64,000 nucleotides of DNA from Saturnia japonica (Eukaryota; Arthropoda; Insecta; Lepidoptera; Saturniidae). Shown here piece by piece: positions 10,246 through 22,214 of this stretch. Within the stretch, counting starts at the first letter, position 1. Each line of letters begins with the position of its first letter. A program made the position numbers and the translations under genes. The notes beneath the pieces are model-generated. The model made no database searches and was not told where the DNA came from. It saw only the letters and a program-made list of their open reading frames with translations. The DNA lies in assembly GCA_033032175.1 (NCBI GenBank), contig CM065320.1, forward strand, positions 14,899,413 to 14,963,412, given 5' to 3'.

Positions 10246-11769
10246 TAGATAAATATTAAATATTTAAAAGAAGCCGTTCATTATAATTTATATGTAAAGT
10301 AATTCTGCTTACGTACTTATTTTAAAATACCTAACTTTTTATCAGCTGTTAGAAGAAGTTAATAATAACCTAAATTAATTTCAAATTAGAGAAAATGATA
10401 TAACCTAAATTAGTTAATACGGAAATTTATAAATGTTTCAATTGATGACGTAATAAAACCCTAAATAAATATCACATCGGAAAGGTCAAATAATAATTAA
10501 TAGCTTGATGAAATTTCCTCTGTAATTATAATTTTCGTGATCTGTGTCCGAGGATCAATTTAATTAAATTGAAAATTTTTGTCTGTCGTAAAGTATTTAT
10601 ATTACCTACTAATAAAGCGTAATAAATTTTGATCGTTCTAGAAGTATGGTTATAATAACATTGGCGGGCTATTTTAGGGTGTCCATCTTAATTCAAGAAT
10701 ATAAAACTTTGATCATACTGGGCAACGGTCTGCGGAAGTAAATTGTAGAAGAAGTTTGATAGTAGGTACTGCATTGTTTTTTGTTCTGTAATTTGTCCAG
10801 TGAAATAATTCAATACTCTCGTGTAATTTTATTGTACCTCTATCTGCCTCTACCACAACCAATTGGCTCTTATACGATAATATGAGTTGATATATTTCAA
10901 GAAAACAAATCTATATCATATTCCGTAAAAAAATACAACTCTATTTTGCTATTAAAAAAAATATGTGTGCAATTCGCAAGTGGTAGAAGTGAAACCTTCA
11001 AATCTGTTTTTAAATTCAGAAAATGAACAAATACACATTAAAGTTTATGAAAATGTACATACAAGCACTCACAATCATTATTCACATTATCATTTTCAAT
11101 TAATGCACATATGAAATATTCATGGTAACCTAACACAATATTAATCAGTAACAGAATGTCATAAGTTTTGTCTAAAAAGTTTTTATTTCGTCCCTTTTTG
11201 GTGAGGTAATAAAATTTATTATTCCGGGGCAACAAACCTTTTTTGTACCATTTTGCCATTGCCCAACACTTTCCTATCTCATTTTCTCCCACGTTAAATC
11301 TTATGAATGTATGTGTCTGTTTCTTTTTACTGTCGCTTTCGCTTTTTCGTTTCATCGACTTTCACATCACAACGATGTTAAAGAATTTTTCACTTTTTTT
11401 GAAGAGGTGGTTACGATTGCTACCGAAAAATTGGATGTATTGAGACCGAATTTTGTTTATTATCTTCAAAATAACATTACCTATTTAATATCAATAGCCT
11501 AGTACCCGCAGTTTATTAATAAAATGGTTTTTATAAAAAACAGTTCACTATTTACACTTTTACAATAACAAGGGTGCTCTGTCTTTTATTCAGTAGTCCG
11601 CTTGCACTTTGTTTTTCTTATCTAAGATAAAAATAGCGCGAAATATTTGGATCTAAAATTAATCCCTATTTTGTTAAGTTGTTTAAATAATACAAATAAG
11701 TCAATTGTACGACTTATTTTTTTTTATCTTAAAAATCAAATAAGTAGTATGTGGCGTGCACTTTTGGAT

Positions 11770-11967
11770 TGTAGCGACATCTACATAGCGACACATAGCG
11801 ACATCTATCGAGCCACATAAGACGCATCCTACTATCCTACATTGCGCTATATTTACTCTTCAATTGAGTATATATACAAGAACCCGACTACAACCGTTGG
11901 GCAGCTGCCCGCCAGACATAACACCCGTCTGGTCGGAAGATCCTCCCTTTGCTATAGTTCTTCTACA
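11770..11967 (+). repeat. 5' LTR of the gypsy element
   Basis: Begins TGTAGCGACATCTACATAGC and ends TTCTTCTACA. Includes a TATATATAC segment likely to be the promoter box. It is followed at 11969 by TGGTGGCCACCGA, in the place and with the TGG start expected of a tRNA primer-binding site; the tRNA was not identified. Confidence 0.92.
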
Positions 11968-11992
11968 CTGGTGGCCACCGACATTCGAGAAG

Positions 11993-12823
11993 ATGGAAGG
12001 CACAAGTACAACACAGCAAGAAGCCTGCCGCGTAGGAGTGAAGGCACCGTCATTTAACGTTGATGATCCGGAACTGTGGTTTGCGCAAATAGAGGGCCAG
12101 TTTGCGTTGTCGAATATTACTCAGGACAGCACCAAGTTTTATTATGTGCTACAGCAACTGGAACCTCAAACAACAGCCGAGGTAAGAGACATAATTATTT
12201 CTCCACCTACCCTCGGAAGATATGAGAAATTAAAAACGGAGCTCATTAAGAGACTTTCAGCATCTCAAGAACGAAAAATTAAACAGCTTCTTGTACATGA
12301 AGAACTGGGTGACAGAAAGCCGTCGCAATTTCTTCGTCATCTGCAGAATTTAGCCGGATCAAATGTACCCGCGGATTTCATTAAATCCATATGGTCGAGC
12401 AGATTACCAGCTCACCTACAGACAATTGTGGCTGCACAGACTAAGCTAAACCTCGACGAGTTAGCGGAATTGGCAGATCGCGTGAACGATATCGTGCCAG
12501 TAACCGTTCCAGTGCACGGGCAAGTAGCTAGCATGTCGACGTCTACCTCTACTGGATCAGCTAGTGCGATAGATGTGCTAACACAGAAGGTAACGGAGCT
12601 GACCCAGAAACTGGAAGCCATGAGCATGGAACTACACCAACGGCCACGCAGATATTCTGGAAGAGCAGGACGACAGTCACCGAGGCAACGTTCACGATCA
12701 CGTTCCAGACCCAGAAATCACTCGTACTGCTGGTACCATCACCAGTTTGGTGAGAGAGCACATAAATGCATTAAGCCATGTAGTTACAGCAAGCCGGCGT
12801 TAAACTGCCAGGGCAGCCATTAG
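11993..12823 (+). CDS. Gag of the gypsy element
   Basis: 276 residues from ATG 11993 to TAG 12821-12823. Begins MEGTSTTQQEACRVGVKAPS, with the capsid-like stretch LWFAQIEGQF...KFYYVLQQL and RLSASQERKIKQLL typical of Ty3/gypsy Gag. An Arg/Ser-rich tail follows, then a zinc-finger-like CWYHHQFGERAHKCIKPC. It is intact and could still be expressed. The ORF is also open upstream of this ATG into the LTR; this ATG was chosen because it lies just after the PBS. Gag forms the particle that packages element RNA. Confidence 0.85.
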   Translation: MEGTSTTQQEACRVGVKAPSFNVDDPELWFAQIEGQFALSNITQDSTKFYYVLQQLEPQTTAEVRDIIISPPTLGRYEKLKTELIKRLSASQERKIKQLLVHEELGDRKPSQFLRHLQNLAGSNVPADFIKSIWSSRLPAHLQTIVAAQTKLNLDELAELADRVNDIVPVTVPVHGQVASMSTSTSTGSASAIDVLTQKVTELTQKLEAMSMELHQRPRRYSGRAGRQSPRQRSRSRSRPRNHSYCWYHHQFGERAHKCIKPCSYSKPALNCQGSH

Positions 12824-12960
12824 TGGCGGAAAACGACTGCCTATCAATTTCTAGCCGCCTGTTCATTACGGACCGCAACACGAAGATACAATATCTAGTA
12901 GATACGGGTTCAGATCTGTGCGTCTTTCCGCAATCCACTGTTCGGGAGCCAAGACACAAG
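12799..12960 (+). pseudogene. Protease stub of gypsy Pol, -1 frame relative to Gag
   Basis: Reads VKLPGQPLVAENDC and then the aspartic protease active site LVDTGSDLCVFP (Asp codon at 12901). The frame is -1 relative to Gag, and the overlap begins exactly at GTTAAAC (12799-12805). The protein stops soon after VREPRHKR, where a deletion has removed the rest of the protease and the RT core. Confidence 0.75.
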
Positions 12961-13380
12961 AGATAGCAATACAGACGGATGCTTCAGATTCGGCGATAGG
13001 AGCTGTATTACAACAGCGTAAAAAGAACGAGTGGCAACCCTTGGCGTTCTTCTCAAGAAAGCTTAGCCCATCGCAGAAGAAATACAGCCCATATGACCGG
13101 GAATTATTGGCCATTTACGAAGCCATACGACACTTCCGATTCATGGTGGAAGCACGACCCTTTGCGATTATAACGGACCACAAACCGCTAACGTTTGCTT
13201 TCGCTGCGCATCGCGAGAAGTGTTCACCACGACAATTTCGATACCTTGACTTTATTAGTCAATTTACCACCGACCTAAGGTATATAGCGGATAAACACAA
13301 TATTGTCGCGGATACCCTTTCGCGCATCAATTCTTTAACTACAAGTATACCTTTAGATTACCAGTTGCTTTCAAGATCGC
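12955..13380 (+). pseudogene. RNase H fragment of gypsy Pol
   Basis: Typical gypsy RNase H: QTDASDSAIGAVLQQ, AFFSRKLSPSQKKYS, YDRELLAIYEAIRHFR, ITDHKPLTFAF and KHNIVADTLSR. Catalytic Asp (TDAS), Glu (DREL) and Asp (TDHK) are visible. The RT core that should precede it is missing. After about 13380 the frame runs into LTR-derived sequence. Confidence 0.85.
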
Positions 13381-13390
13381 AAGAAACTGA

Positions 13391-13469
13391 TGGGCAGCTG
13401 CCCGCCAGACATAACACCCGTCTGGTCGGAGGATCCTCCCTTTGCAATAGTTCTTTTACACTGGTGACC
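13391..13469 (+). repeat. Internal partial LTR end plus primer-binding region
   Basis: TGGGCAGCTGCCCGCCAGAC through TTTTACACTGGTGACC repeats 11898-11976 (3' part of the LTR plus start of the PBS), placed between RNase H and the 3' sequence. It suggests template switching or joining of two copies. Confidence 0.8.
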
Positions 13470-13747
13470 TCGAGCATGAACGTCAGCACAACCTTCTTCG
13501 CACAGCTGCATCGTGACGTCATCATCACTTCCACAAGCTTTCGAGCAGCGAGTCATACAGCCAGCCAGCATCCACGGCTACTACGGGTATCCTGACCACC
13601 AGCATGCAGCGGACGCGCAATCCTGGTCTTCACCCACAGCCTTCTCAGCGACCTTAGCATAGCACCCTGCACTTCGGCCGGTCAGCAAGCAGAGACACAC
13701 TTCTCTCCTGGTCGACGCAGCAGCCAGTCACTACGCAGGACTGCAAC

Positions 13748-13885
13748 ACTCCGACTCACTGGAGCATTCTTGCAGCATTACCCCAACTCACTGGGGGCAT
13801 CACCCCGACTCACTGGGGCATCACCGCAGACAGTTCCGACTCACCGTGAACTATGCGGCATCTGGTTCCGACTCACTGGAACATT
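13748..13885 (+). repeat. Short tandem repeats in the gypsy 3' region
   Basis: About five imperfect units around CCGACTCACTGG(G)GCAT at 13751, 13792, 13805, 13836 and 13868, spaced 13-41 bp. GC-rich, unlike the surroundings. Confidence 0.7.
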
Positions 13886-13961
13886 CCAGTGGCCCGGCAA
13901 GCATCACAAGATGTATGGACGACTCAACCTGCTATCAACCTCCGGTCTCGGAGGGGAGTTA

Positions 13962-14153
13962 TGTAGCGACATCTACATAGCGACATCTATCGAACCACAT
14001 AAGACGCATCCTACTATCCTACATTGCGCTATAGAAATTAACTCTTCAATTGAGTATATATACAAGAACCCGACTACAACCGTTGGGCAGCTGCCCTCCA
14101 GACATAACACCCGTCTGGTCGGAGGATCCTCCCTTTGCTATAGTTATTCTACA
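13962..14153 (+). repeat. 3' LTR of the gypsy element
   Basis: Matches the 5' LTR closely apart from an 11-bp gap and a 5-bp insertion. Preceded by the purine tract GGAGGGGAG (13951-13959). Ends TTATTCTACA followed by the GGAT target duplication. Confidence 0.92.
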
Positions 14154-15384
14154 GGATTATCCAAATTTTTTTTTTATTATTTACGAACTAAAGCATTATT
14201 AAACAGTGCTACAAGAGTTAAAAAAGTGATCTCGAACTCGGAAAGTTAAAAACAAAAACCTTGTAAAAACATTGGCCTTAAAAAGCCGTCACCTCGTCAA
14301 AGTTGTCTTAGTATTACCGAAATTGAGGTTAGTATTAACGAAATTCGTTATCACAAAACACAATTTGACATACAGTAATTATAACAGTAACATTGGCATT
14401 GTTAATGATGTTATTATTGTAAGATGTCCTAGTACTTATGTTAAAATGTCTAACAATGTGTTAAAATTTTAACTTTACAACATACTCGTCATTATTAGGT
14501 ATGAAAATCATATAAACTTTATCGTATATTTATTTGGCTTCGGTTAGGCAAATCATTGACTTAATTAGATACGAATCTCGACCTTAGAACTGCAATTCTA
14601 ATTTTTATTTTTCACAAATTTGTATTTATATCTTTTTAACATATTTGTATATTTCGCAAGTTTGTATATTTCTCCATGCACGTATCTATATTATATTAGC
14701 TAAACCATAAATAGATAGAGCCTGCAAGACATTGGATATATTTGTTGACAGTATAAAACCTACCCACGGTCAGTACGGTTAAAGACAGATCAATGTCCTT
14801 AAATATTTTTGTCCAACATCAAAGCAAAACAACAAGATTTGTGACGAAAATAACATAAAATTCTCAACACATAAATCACTCTAAAAGCATAACTTCTATG
14901 CATACCTTAAATTTTCTGGTACCATTTTCACACTTTTCACAAAAGCAATAAATAAACTAGCAAAATTTCACTTTATTTACATACAGATAAAGATGAATTT
15001 TCCACATAAATATTGCACATGTTTTAATGTCCTCACCGCGGTCTAGTCACAGACGAATTGTGGCGCAGAATGGTTTATGATTAAACCGCATTCGTAAATC
15101 TTCATTATATGGTAGGGTGACCATAACATCTTAAATGTAGAAAGTTGACTATTAACACTTTCCTTTAAGAACTATTACTGGGGCGACCATACTTATACAA
15201 GTCCTAATATTTTTAATTAAAAACAAAAATCAAAAATAAATGTCTTAACAGTTTTACTTTGTATTGACTTTTTACTATAAGGGTAGGTGGTTTCTATAGA
15301 AGGAAGATAGGTATTTATAAATCTAAAGTAAAATGAGTTATTTTTGCTACTTGGAATCTTTAAATAAAATCAATGATATTTTAT

Positions 15385-15575
15385 AAGTAGATACAGCATT
15401 GACGCTATTTACGTGCCAACATGAATCGTGGGAAATTGCATTTAGTTCACTTTCGTCTTGATACCGGCGCGGTGTGAGCGAGAAGAAACTTTCATCCTTC
15501 TTTGACAATTTGTACTGTGTTCAAATTGCCTTTAGTGAGAGCTAAGCTCGTCTATTTATAAAATGTCATGGAATA
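15385..15575 (+). repeat. Unclassified ~250-bp repeat, copy 1 (shortened)
   Basis: TAAGTAGATACAGCATTGAC, CTTGATACCGGCGCGG and GAGAAGAAACTTTCATCC match 38755-39005 and, inverted, 54225-54465. Lacks the middle portion. Confidence 0.7.
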
Positions 15576-16384
15576 GAATATAAGATTTTAATCATAGTCA
15601 ACATATTGAGGACAACTTAAATAAACAAAACAGCTATATACTAAATAATTACCTAAGCTTCAGTTATCTGATAAACTGTATACTGAGAATTTCAATCTTT
15701 ATTTGTATATGTTGTTACTTCTCTTGGAAATGTCCAACTGCCTTTTTATACCACGAGCTTGTTTCTTGAATAGAGGCAAAAAGATTCATGTACAAACACA
15801 CTAATTTCTCGTGATCTAATGTTATGTGCATTTCTATTATGATCCTTAGAATAGTATACGAGACTCACTAGGATGAACTTATTTTAATAATCTAAAACTA
15901 AGCTTTCATGTGTGGTCACCAAACTATGATGAAACTTTCAAGGTTATTCATTTACTATTAAATAGTCTTTGGTTGGACTTATTATTTTTTGTTTGTTACT
16001 TAAAAAACTTGTTGTTACGTACCTGTTGCAGTCCGGCCATTAAACCATTAATTAAATATGTAAGTATTCGTTTAAATTTTAATAGATGTTTTGCATCAAT
16101 ACATGCTTTTTTGGAAAAACCTGAGTAAGCCACAGCAAGCCGTGCCCCGGTACAGGTAGTTTAAAAAGATATACCTACCTATGAAATTACGAATTAAATA
16201 GTTAGAAATTATTGTCATAAGCGTCAAACCACGTACTTTAATGTTTTAAAAACTAACTCTGGGATATTTCAAAGAGAACTCTGAATGTAAAATGTTGAAG
16301 AGAACAAACTTTGGAAAACAATCACAGTAATTCATATTCCGTAAATCTCAATCTCTTGGCGCTAATCATTGGTCTGTTTTATAG

Positions 16385-17105
16385 GTATACTATAGGTGTG
16401 CCCGCGGCTCCGCATGCGTTTGTTATTTTCATCCCGTAATTTTATTTTTCCTCATATTTTTGACATTTCATGGCATATTAATTGAGGAAAGGTGTGTATT
16501 TCCGGTGTACAATTTTCAACAAAATCAGTTGAAGATTATTATTCTATTCTACAAATTTTAATGTATTATGAACGATTCTTATAGCCTCTCAATTTATAGT
16601 ATGATGTATGATTTCCCTCTACAAACTTCGAACGGAATCGGTTGCGAATTGATGAAGATGAAATTTTTTAACCCTCTTTTTCTACAATTCCTAGAAGTAA
16701 TATTCATCAATGGTGTAATTATTGTTTATACTTTCCGTGTACAAAATTTCATCCAAATCGGTTAAGAATTAATGGTATTTAAAGTTTTTGGAATTATTAT
16801 ATTTGTACAATTGCTAAAAAATTTATTGACAATTCTTATAGCTCATCATTTATAGAATAACCTATACTTCCAGTATACGAAATTTCATCAAAATCGGTCA
16901 AGAATTAACGAAAGTAATTATTTTTGAAAAAATAATAATATCAGTTTCTAAAAGTAATATTGAAATTTTCTATACAATATACATTGACCGATGATAAATG
17001 CAACCCGTATACAAAATTTCATAACAATCGTTCTAGCCGTTTTCGAGTTAAATCCGGATATACAACAGACAGACAGATAGACAAAAAAAAATGAATGTCA
17101 TATTA
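16385..17105 (-). repeat. Repeat element with imperfect internal tandem units
   Basis: Five versions of a segment like GTACAAAATTTCATCAAAAT followed by CGGTTAAGAATTAA lie at about 16511, 16619, 16739, 16873 and 17010. The left end (TAGGTGTGCCCGCGGCTCCG) is the inverse of the GC-rich 3' ends of Helitron-like elements here, so the element is probably on the minus strand. Confidence 0.5.
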
Positions 17106-18304
17106 GTGATCGGTATTAATATATATATTAATAAGTGAAGCAAAAGCTTTTGGTACCTTTTTAAGCGTATTACGTGCACGGAAGACTGTGAGATTTGGAT
17201 GGTTAAAGTTTATATGGAGAAGTGAGTGCAGAAAGCTAAAATTTATCTATAATATCTGTTACTAATATATTAAATTTAATAAATTAATGCTGCGAAGCCT
17301 AAACCGACCATGCCATTGAACTTAGCCCCCCTCAAAATATTGACATTGTCACTCAACAGAAAGTGACAGCAAGTGATCTAGATATTACTCATTGTTTATG
17401 AATACTGCAAATGTCAAACAGAAAATAGTCTATGATCAAAAAGTCGCAGTTCGAATTTCGACCTTAGGGCGATCGCTAGTATAGATAAAACCAACTATAT
17501 ATCTTATAAGACTTTGTTCCGTTGTCTTTAAAATTAAATGACTCGCACGCCACCTATTGTAAACTCGATATACTAACGCAGAAAAGAAAAGTTTTACACA
17601 AATCAACTCACAAAAGTTTCATCGCGATCGCATAAATTCCGTTTAGGAACGTATTAAGACCAATAAAGAATTATGATACCAATAATGAAAATAAAAAAAA
17701 GGATTTATGAAACCAAGTTGTAAGTTTTTATATATAAGCGGCATGTATGGAAGCACATATTTCGTGAAACATCGAACATAAATTAAAAACTTTAACCATT
17801 CAAGACAAGCACTTGGTTTTAGTTGTTTTATCTTCGTGGTCTAAAGTTTTATAGTTTATCCGCAAGTTGTTAAACCTTCTGTTGTTTAAAAGTTTATAAT
17901 TTCTGATTTCCTTCATAAATATTGTTATTAACCCACTTGACCTTAACCGACCCTGTTAAAAAGTAAGTCTAGGTAGGTTAATTAATCCTTTTACGACTTC
18001 TTAATATTCGAACATCGAGTGTACAAATGGGATGCTAGTAAATTAGATAAGGTGGTTTTAAAAAAAATAACGCGCAAAGTTTTGTTCTATTAATTATGAG
18101 GAAACTAAACACACCATTTTCATTTTCGTACATAATTAGAAAGATAAAAAAATCATTGAATTTAAATGAAACCGATTTAACAAATTTACGTATGGAAACG
18201 AAAGTTGACGTACTGCTCTCTCGATTGCCATGCAAGAAATATAGTTAGTTAACCACGTTGAATTTTACACAGAATAATTGGGAATTTACCTATTTATAAG
18301 TGGA

Positions 18305-18642
18305 TATTCCTACAGGCAATTAAAGTTCATTAATATGGTTGGTATAATTACTATCGTGTACTCAATTAGGTTCTCAACTTTAATACTGCTGTCTTATTTA
18401 TATTTTTAGTAGTGTAAATATGTTTTTGTATTGTTAGTATAACTAATGTAATTTTTAAAGATTACTTAAATCGTGTTAATTCCTACATGCAATTAAACTT
18501 CACTAATATAGTTGGTATAATTACTATCGTATACTCTATTTGGTTCTCAACTTTAATGCTGCTGTCTTATTTATATTTTTAGTAGTAGAAAAATATTTTT
18601 GTATTGTAAGCATTTAACTAATGTAATTTTTAAAGACTACTA
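18305..18642. repeat. Tandem duplication, two units of about 174 bp
   Basis: TTCCTACAGGCAATTAAAGT at about 18307 recurs as TTCCTACATGCAATTAAACT at about 18480; both units contain CTGTCTTATTTATATTTTTA and end in a TTTTTAAAGA-TAC stretch. Confidence 0.85.
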
Positions 18643-18892
18643 AATAAGTGTTAAGCAATACTAAATCCATGAAATTGAATACATTGATTTACTTCAATCT
18701 TTAAAAATCTTATTTATAACTGTATTATCTTATATGTATTTTTATTGTATTTATATTTGTATATTTTTTTCGCAGATTTGGGTACGAAATATAGCTACGC
18801 TCAACAATATGTTTTTGTAATCAATCAAATGGTATCACAGTTTAGCGAACGTTATGGTGTAATAAATATAAATGTGATAAATCAAATATTTA

Positions 18893-20160
18893 GGTCCTTA
18901 CATATGATATTGGCATTTTGTTCAACTGGCCACTTTGATCTGAAATATCTGGCGTTTGGTTAGGAATTCCATATTGAAATTTATTTCCAATTTAGGCTTG
19001 TGATTTGTGTTCCGAATTTAGTAATTCATTTGTTTTTGGTGTTTTATTTGACATTGTTCTTTTCACAAAATGGCAAACTTAAAATATCGTGTTATTTACG
19101 AATATGAGTTCCACTGTGGCATCAGCGCTGCAGAGACAGCTTGATGGATCAATGATGTGTATGGGGAAGCTACTGTAAAAGAAAGCACAGTACGTTTTTG
19201 GTTTCAACGTTTTCGTTCTGGAGATTTTGACTAATGAAACAAACCCCGTGGACGACCGGGGACCCTGGTTGATAATGAAGAATTAAAGGCGATCGTGGAA
19301 GCGAATCCATCGCAAAGCACCTGAAAGTTAGCTGCAGGCATTGATGTGAATGATAAAACAATTTTAATTCACTTGAAATTAACTAGAAAAGTGAAAAGTT
19401 CGAAAAATGGGTACCGCATGAATTGATTTAATAAACACTTCAACAAACACGCATTGAGCCCTGCGCTACATTACTCAATCGTCACAATAATGAGGGAATT
19501 TTGAATCGCATTGTTACTTGTGACGAAAAATGGATCCTTTACGATAACCGGAAATGTTTATCACTGTGGTTTGAATCCAGGAGAACTGGCCAAATCCTCT
19601 CCCAAGCGAAAGTTGACTCAAAAAAGGTACTGCTGAGTGTTCAGTGGACCAGTGCTACAGCTTTCTAATATCTCACCAGACGATAACGGCAGATATGTAT
19701 TGTCAACAATTGCAAACCATGATGGAAAAGCAAGATTTTAAACAACAGAAACTAGTCAATCTCTCTTGCCCACTGCTGCTTCAGGGCACGCTAAACCCCA
19801 TACTTCACGACAGACGGTTGCTAATTTAGAGGAACTGCTGTTGGAATGTCTCCGATACCCACCATACTCCCCAGACCTTGCTCCAACAGATTACCACTAC
19901 ACTACTTTTAAATATTGGACAATTTCTTGCAAGGAAAAACATTCAATTCCGATGAGGCTGTCCAAACCGCCTTCAAAGATTTTATTGAATTATCGCTTCC
20001 ACAAATTCTTCAGCAGTGGATTCAATGGATTTCCTATAAAATGGCGAAAGTGTATAGATAATAATGGTACAAACTTCGATTAATTAAATGTATAATTTCA
20101 TAATAATTTTTTCGTTTTAACTTTATCCATATAAAACGCTAATTTCATATGTAAGGATGG
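18893..20160 (+). mobile_element. mariner transposon, copy 1 (inactive)
   Basis: Terminal inverted repeats GGTCCTTACATATGATATTG and, inverted at the right, TCCTTACATATGAAATTAGC; TA lies at 18891-18892 and about 20164. About 1.27 kb, the usual mariner size. Related to 58465-59740. The TIR type resembles cecropia-like lepidopteran mariners. Confidence 0.88.
19070..20083 (+). pseudogene. mariner transposase pseudogene, copy 1
   Basis: ATG at 19070 starts MANLKYRVIYEYEFHCGISA, followed by an in-frame TGA at 19144, VRFWFQRFRSGDFD and more stops and frameshifts. The first catalytic Asp survives (VTCDEKWILYDN). The second position, normally in HDNARPH, is broken (GHAKPHT), and YPPYSPDLAPTDYH is present. 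The DD34D triad is incomplete, so the copy is dead. Confidence 0.85.
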
Positions 20161-21221
20161 ACGTATTACTTTAAGAAGCTCATATTGAATATCCATGAAA
20201 CTTCCAAAATATGGTTACGTTACTGTGAATAATTTATAAGACGTAAACACCGGATTGTTTATTCAGTAAATATAGTAGTTTATTGTTCAAATTAAAAATA
20301 ATTTAATGGAATGTATTTATGTTTTTTTTTTTATCAAGAGTGGCAATCTGAATCGTTGGCATAGTTGTGTCTCTTCACAGATAAAATTTGATGGGGGTGT
20401 ATGGTTCTTGGGATCTCATTGGGTATCGCTAAACATCTTGAGAAAACTCATATCTTCCTGGTATGCACTGACAAACGAGGATATTTAATTGACTTTAGAC
20501 TTGGTAAACACCCGCTACCAGTGACTCAGTTTCTTTAATAGGATTTTGGAAACATCAGTACTTGGCTAGTTAGATCGAAAAAATATACAAATTTTATGTG
20601 TGTATGTTCGTCGACACATTTCTCCAAAAATATTAATCAGATTGCGACCATTTTTATTGGCTTACATTTACTGCAACTTAGGGAAAAGTACAAGTTTCAT
20701 CAAAATCGGTTCAGTAGTTTTCAACATATGGACTTATGTGTGATGGCCTGGCTTATTGATTCGAGCTACGAATGTAGTGTCAAAGGGAACTCTAAAAATA
20801 ACAAAATAAAAAAGAACTTAATAAAATAATTAAATCGACTTGTTTAATCAAATTACATTGTAAGCCCCTAATTTGTTTCGTACCTACTATTGATCTCGTT
20901 TTGTTGGTAAATTTTGTTTATATATATAAATATTATTTATAATTTTAAGTTATCTTTTTAGAAAACAATTTAATTTTTTTCAAGATTTTTTCTTAAGAGT
21001 TCGTTTTTAACTGATCACCGTCTATAATATAACCCTAAAAAAGTACTTTATACTGACAACAATGAAAAATGACCATCAAAATTAAGACCTAATTTTACAT
21101 TTTGCTATCCTGTTAAAGCAAATGTTTTCAAAGTTAACATTGTTAAAGTAAAAATAGTAAATGACCAAAATTTCAATATTATTAGTATCTGGCACTGCCG
21201 CTGATTCTTATCACTAATAAA

Positions 21222-21400
21222 ACCTTTTTTTTTTTAGAACGTGGAGAAACCCGTCATGGGTACACACATGCCCGGGGGGACGAGTGGTTATGTGAGACTC
21301 CTACTCACTAAAACTCCACGGTGTACCATCAGCCGCCACAGTGGGACGCCGCGGGAACAGCGGTTGCATTCTGCCGCGTCGTCCCATCACTAATCAAACC
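21222..21400 (-). mobile_element. 3' end of a LINE (minus strand) with poly(A)
   Basis: The plus strand starts with a T12 run and reads AGAACGTGGAGAAACCCGTC, ACTCCACGGTGTACCATCAG and GGGACGCCGCGGGAACAGCG: a GC-rich 3' UTR with poly(A) on the minus strand, known to me as a common lepidopteran repeat. It ends next to CCTAACCTAACC. It may be the 3' UTR of the family at 22215-25520, which cannot be tested here. Confidence 0.45.
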
Positions 21401-22214
21401 TAACCTAACCCAGCCACAACGTTTGATAGGAAATAATAGCGAATTAATTTATCCGCTAAGATTTGTTAATCATTCGCAATTTTTGTCAGTATAAAGCAAT
21501 TAGAGAGCTTAGGGTCTCGGTGTATTATTTGGTGGTCATTTTATTAATCTAAGTAATTTACGAATTACTATAAAGCATTTATAAAAGTTCATTCACTAAA
21601 TTTGATGGTTAGATGTTGGAATTTTAAGGCCATTACAGGTTTTTGTGTGTTGTAACATGCATTTCGCTGCAAATTACAATGGATGATAAGTGTGGTGTGA
21701 ATAAAGAAAGAAAGAGTCATGGTAATGGTAATGGTAATAAATACCAATATAAATAATATATTTAAAAATTCATGTTTACCAGTAAGATTGAATGAACTTG
21801 TATATTATGCCTAGTTGTACTCCACTAAGATGGCTAAATCATAAGAATTATTGAGATGTAAGATTAATTAAATAGAAATGCAATCATTTATGGAGGTCTA
21901 TTAACAGATTGCATTAGGAATGCACATTTGCAAAAGAGTGTCACTAATACAACTTTTAAAAGTGTAGCGAGTAGCGCATTGTATGCGAGTTAGCAATGTC
22001 AGCACGATTCATCCGGAACAGTGTTAGTCCGGTCGGCTTGAGACGCACTGACTTATCTAACATAAGTTTATTTTATTGCTTTTACATTTAAAATGAATTT
22101 GCGTGTAACTTCAACTCAAAAAGACCAAATAAAGATAAATGCCTAAAATTAACTAAATTATACGGAATCAACAATTTACACTAGTGACTGCGACGTCATG
22201 AAGTTATAACTTCA

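Larger units (their letters stand above)
11770..14153 (+). mobile_element. Ty3/gypsy LTR retrotransposon, internally deleted and rearranged
   Basis: Two LTRs (198 and 192 bp) with TG...CA ends flank gag, a protease stub, an RNase H piece, a second partial copy of LTR end plus PBS, GC-rich sequence with short tandem repeats, and a polypurine tract. The 4-bp target duplication GGAT is present on both sides (11766-11769 and 14154-14157). RT proper and integrase are absent, so it cannot move itself. Confidence 0.92.

Noticed and set aside
11038..11355. 105-codon ORF on the minus strand
   Set aside because: No motif, no splice or family support; the window is AT-rich and contains many such frames. 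Left unannotated as a gene.
17585..17640. Possible first exon of gene B (ATGAAACTTTT before GTGAGT, phase fits)
   Set aside because: Only four codons and no family resemblance; splice hexamers of this quality occur by chance.
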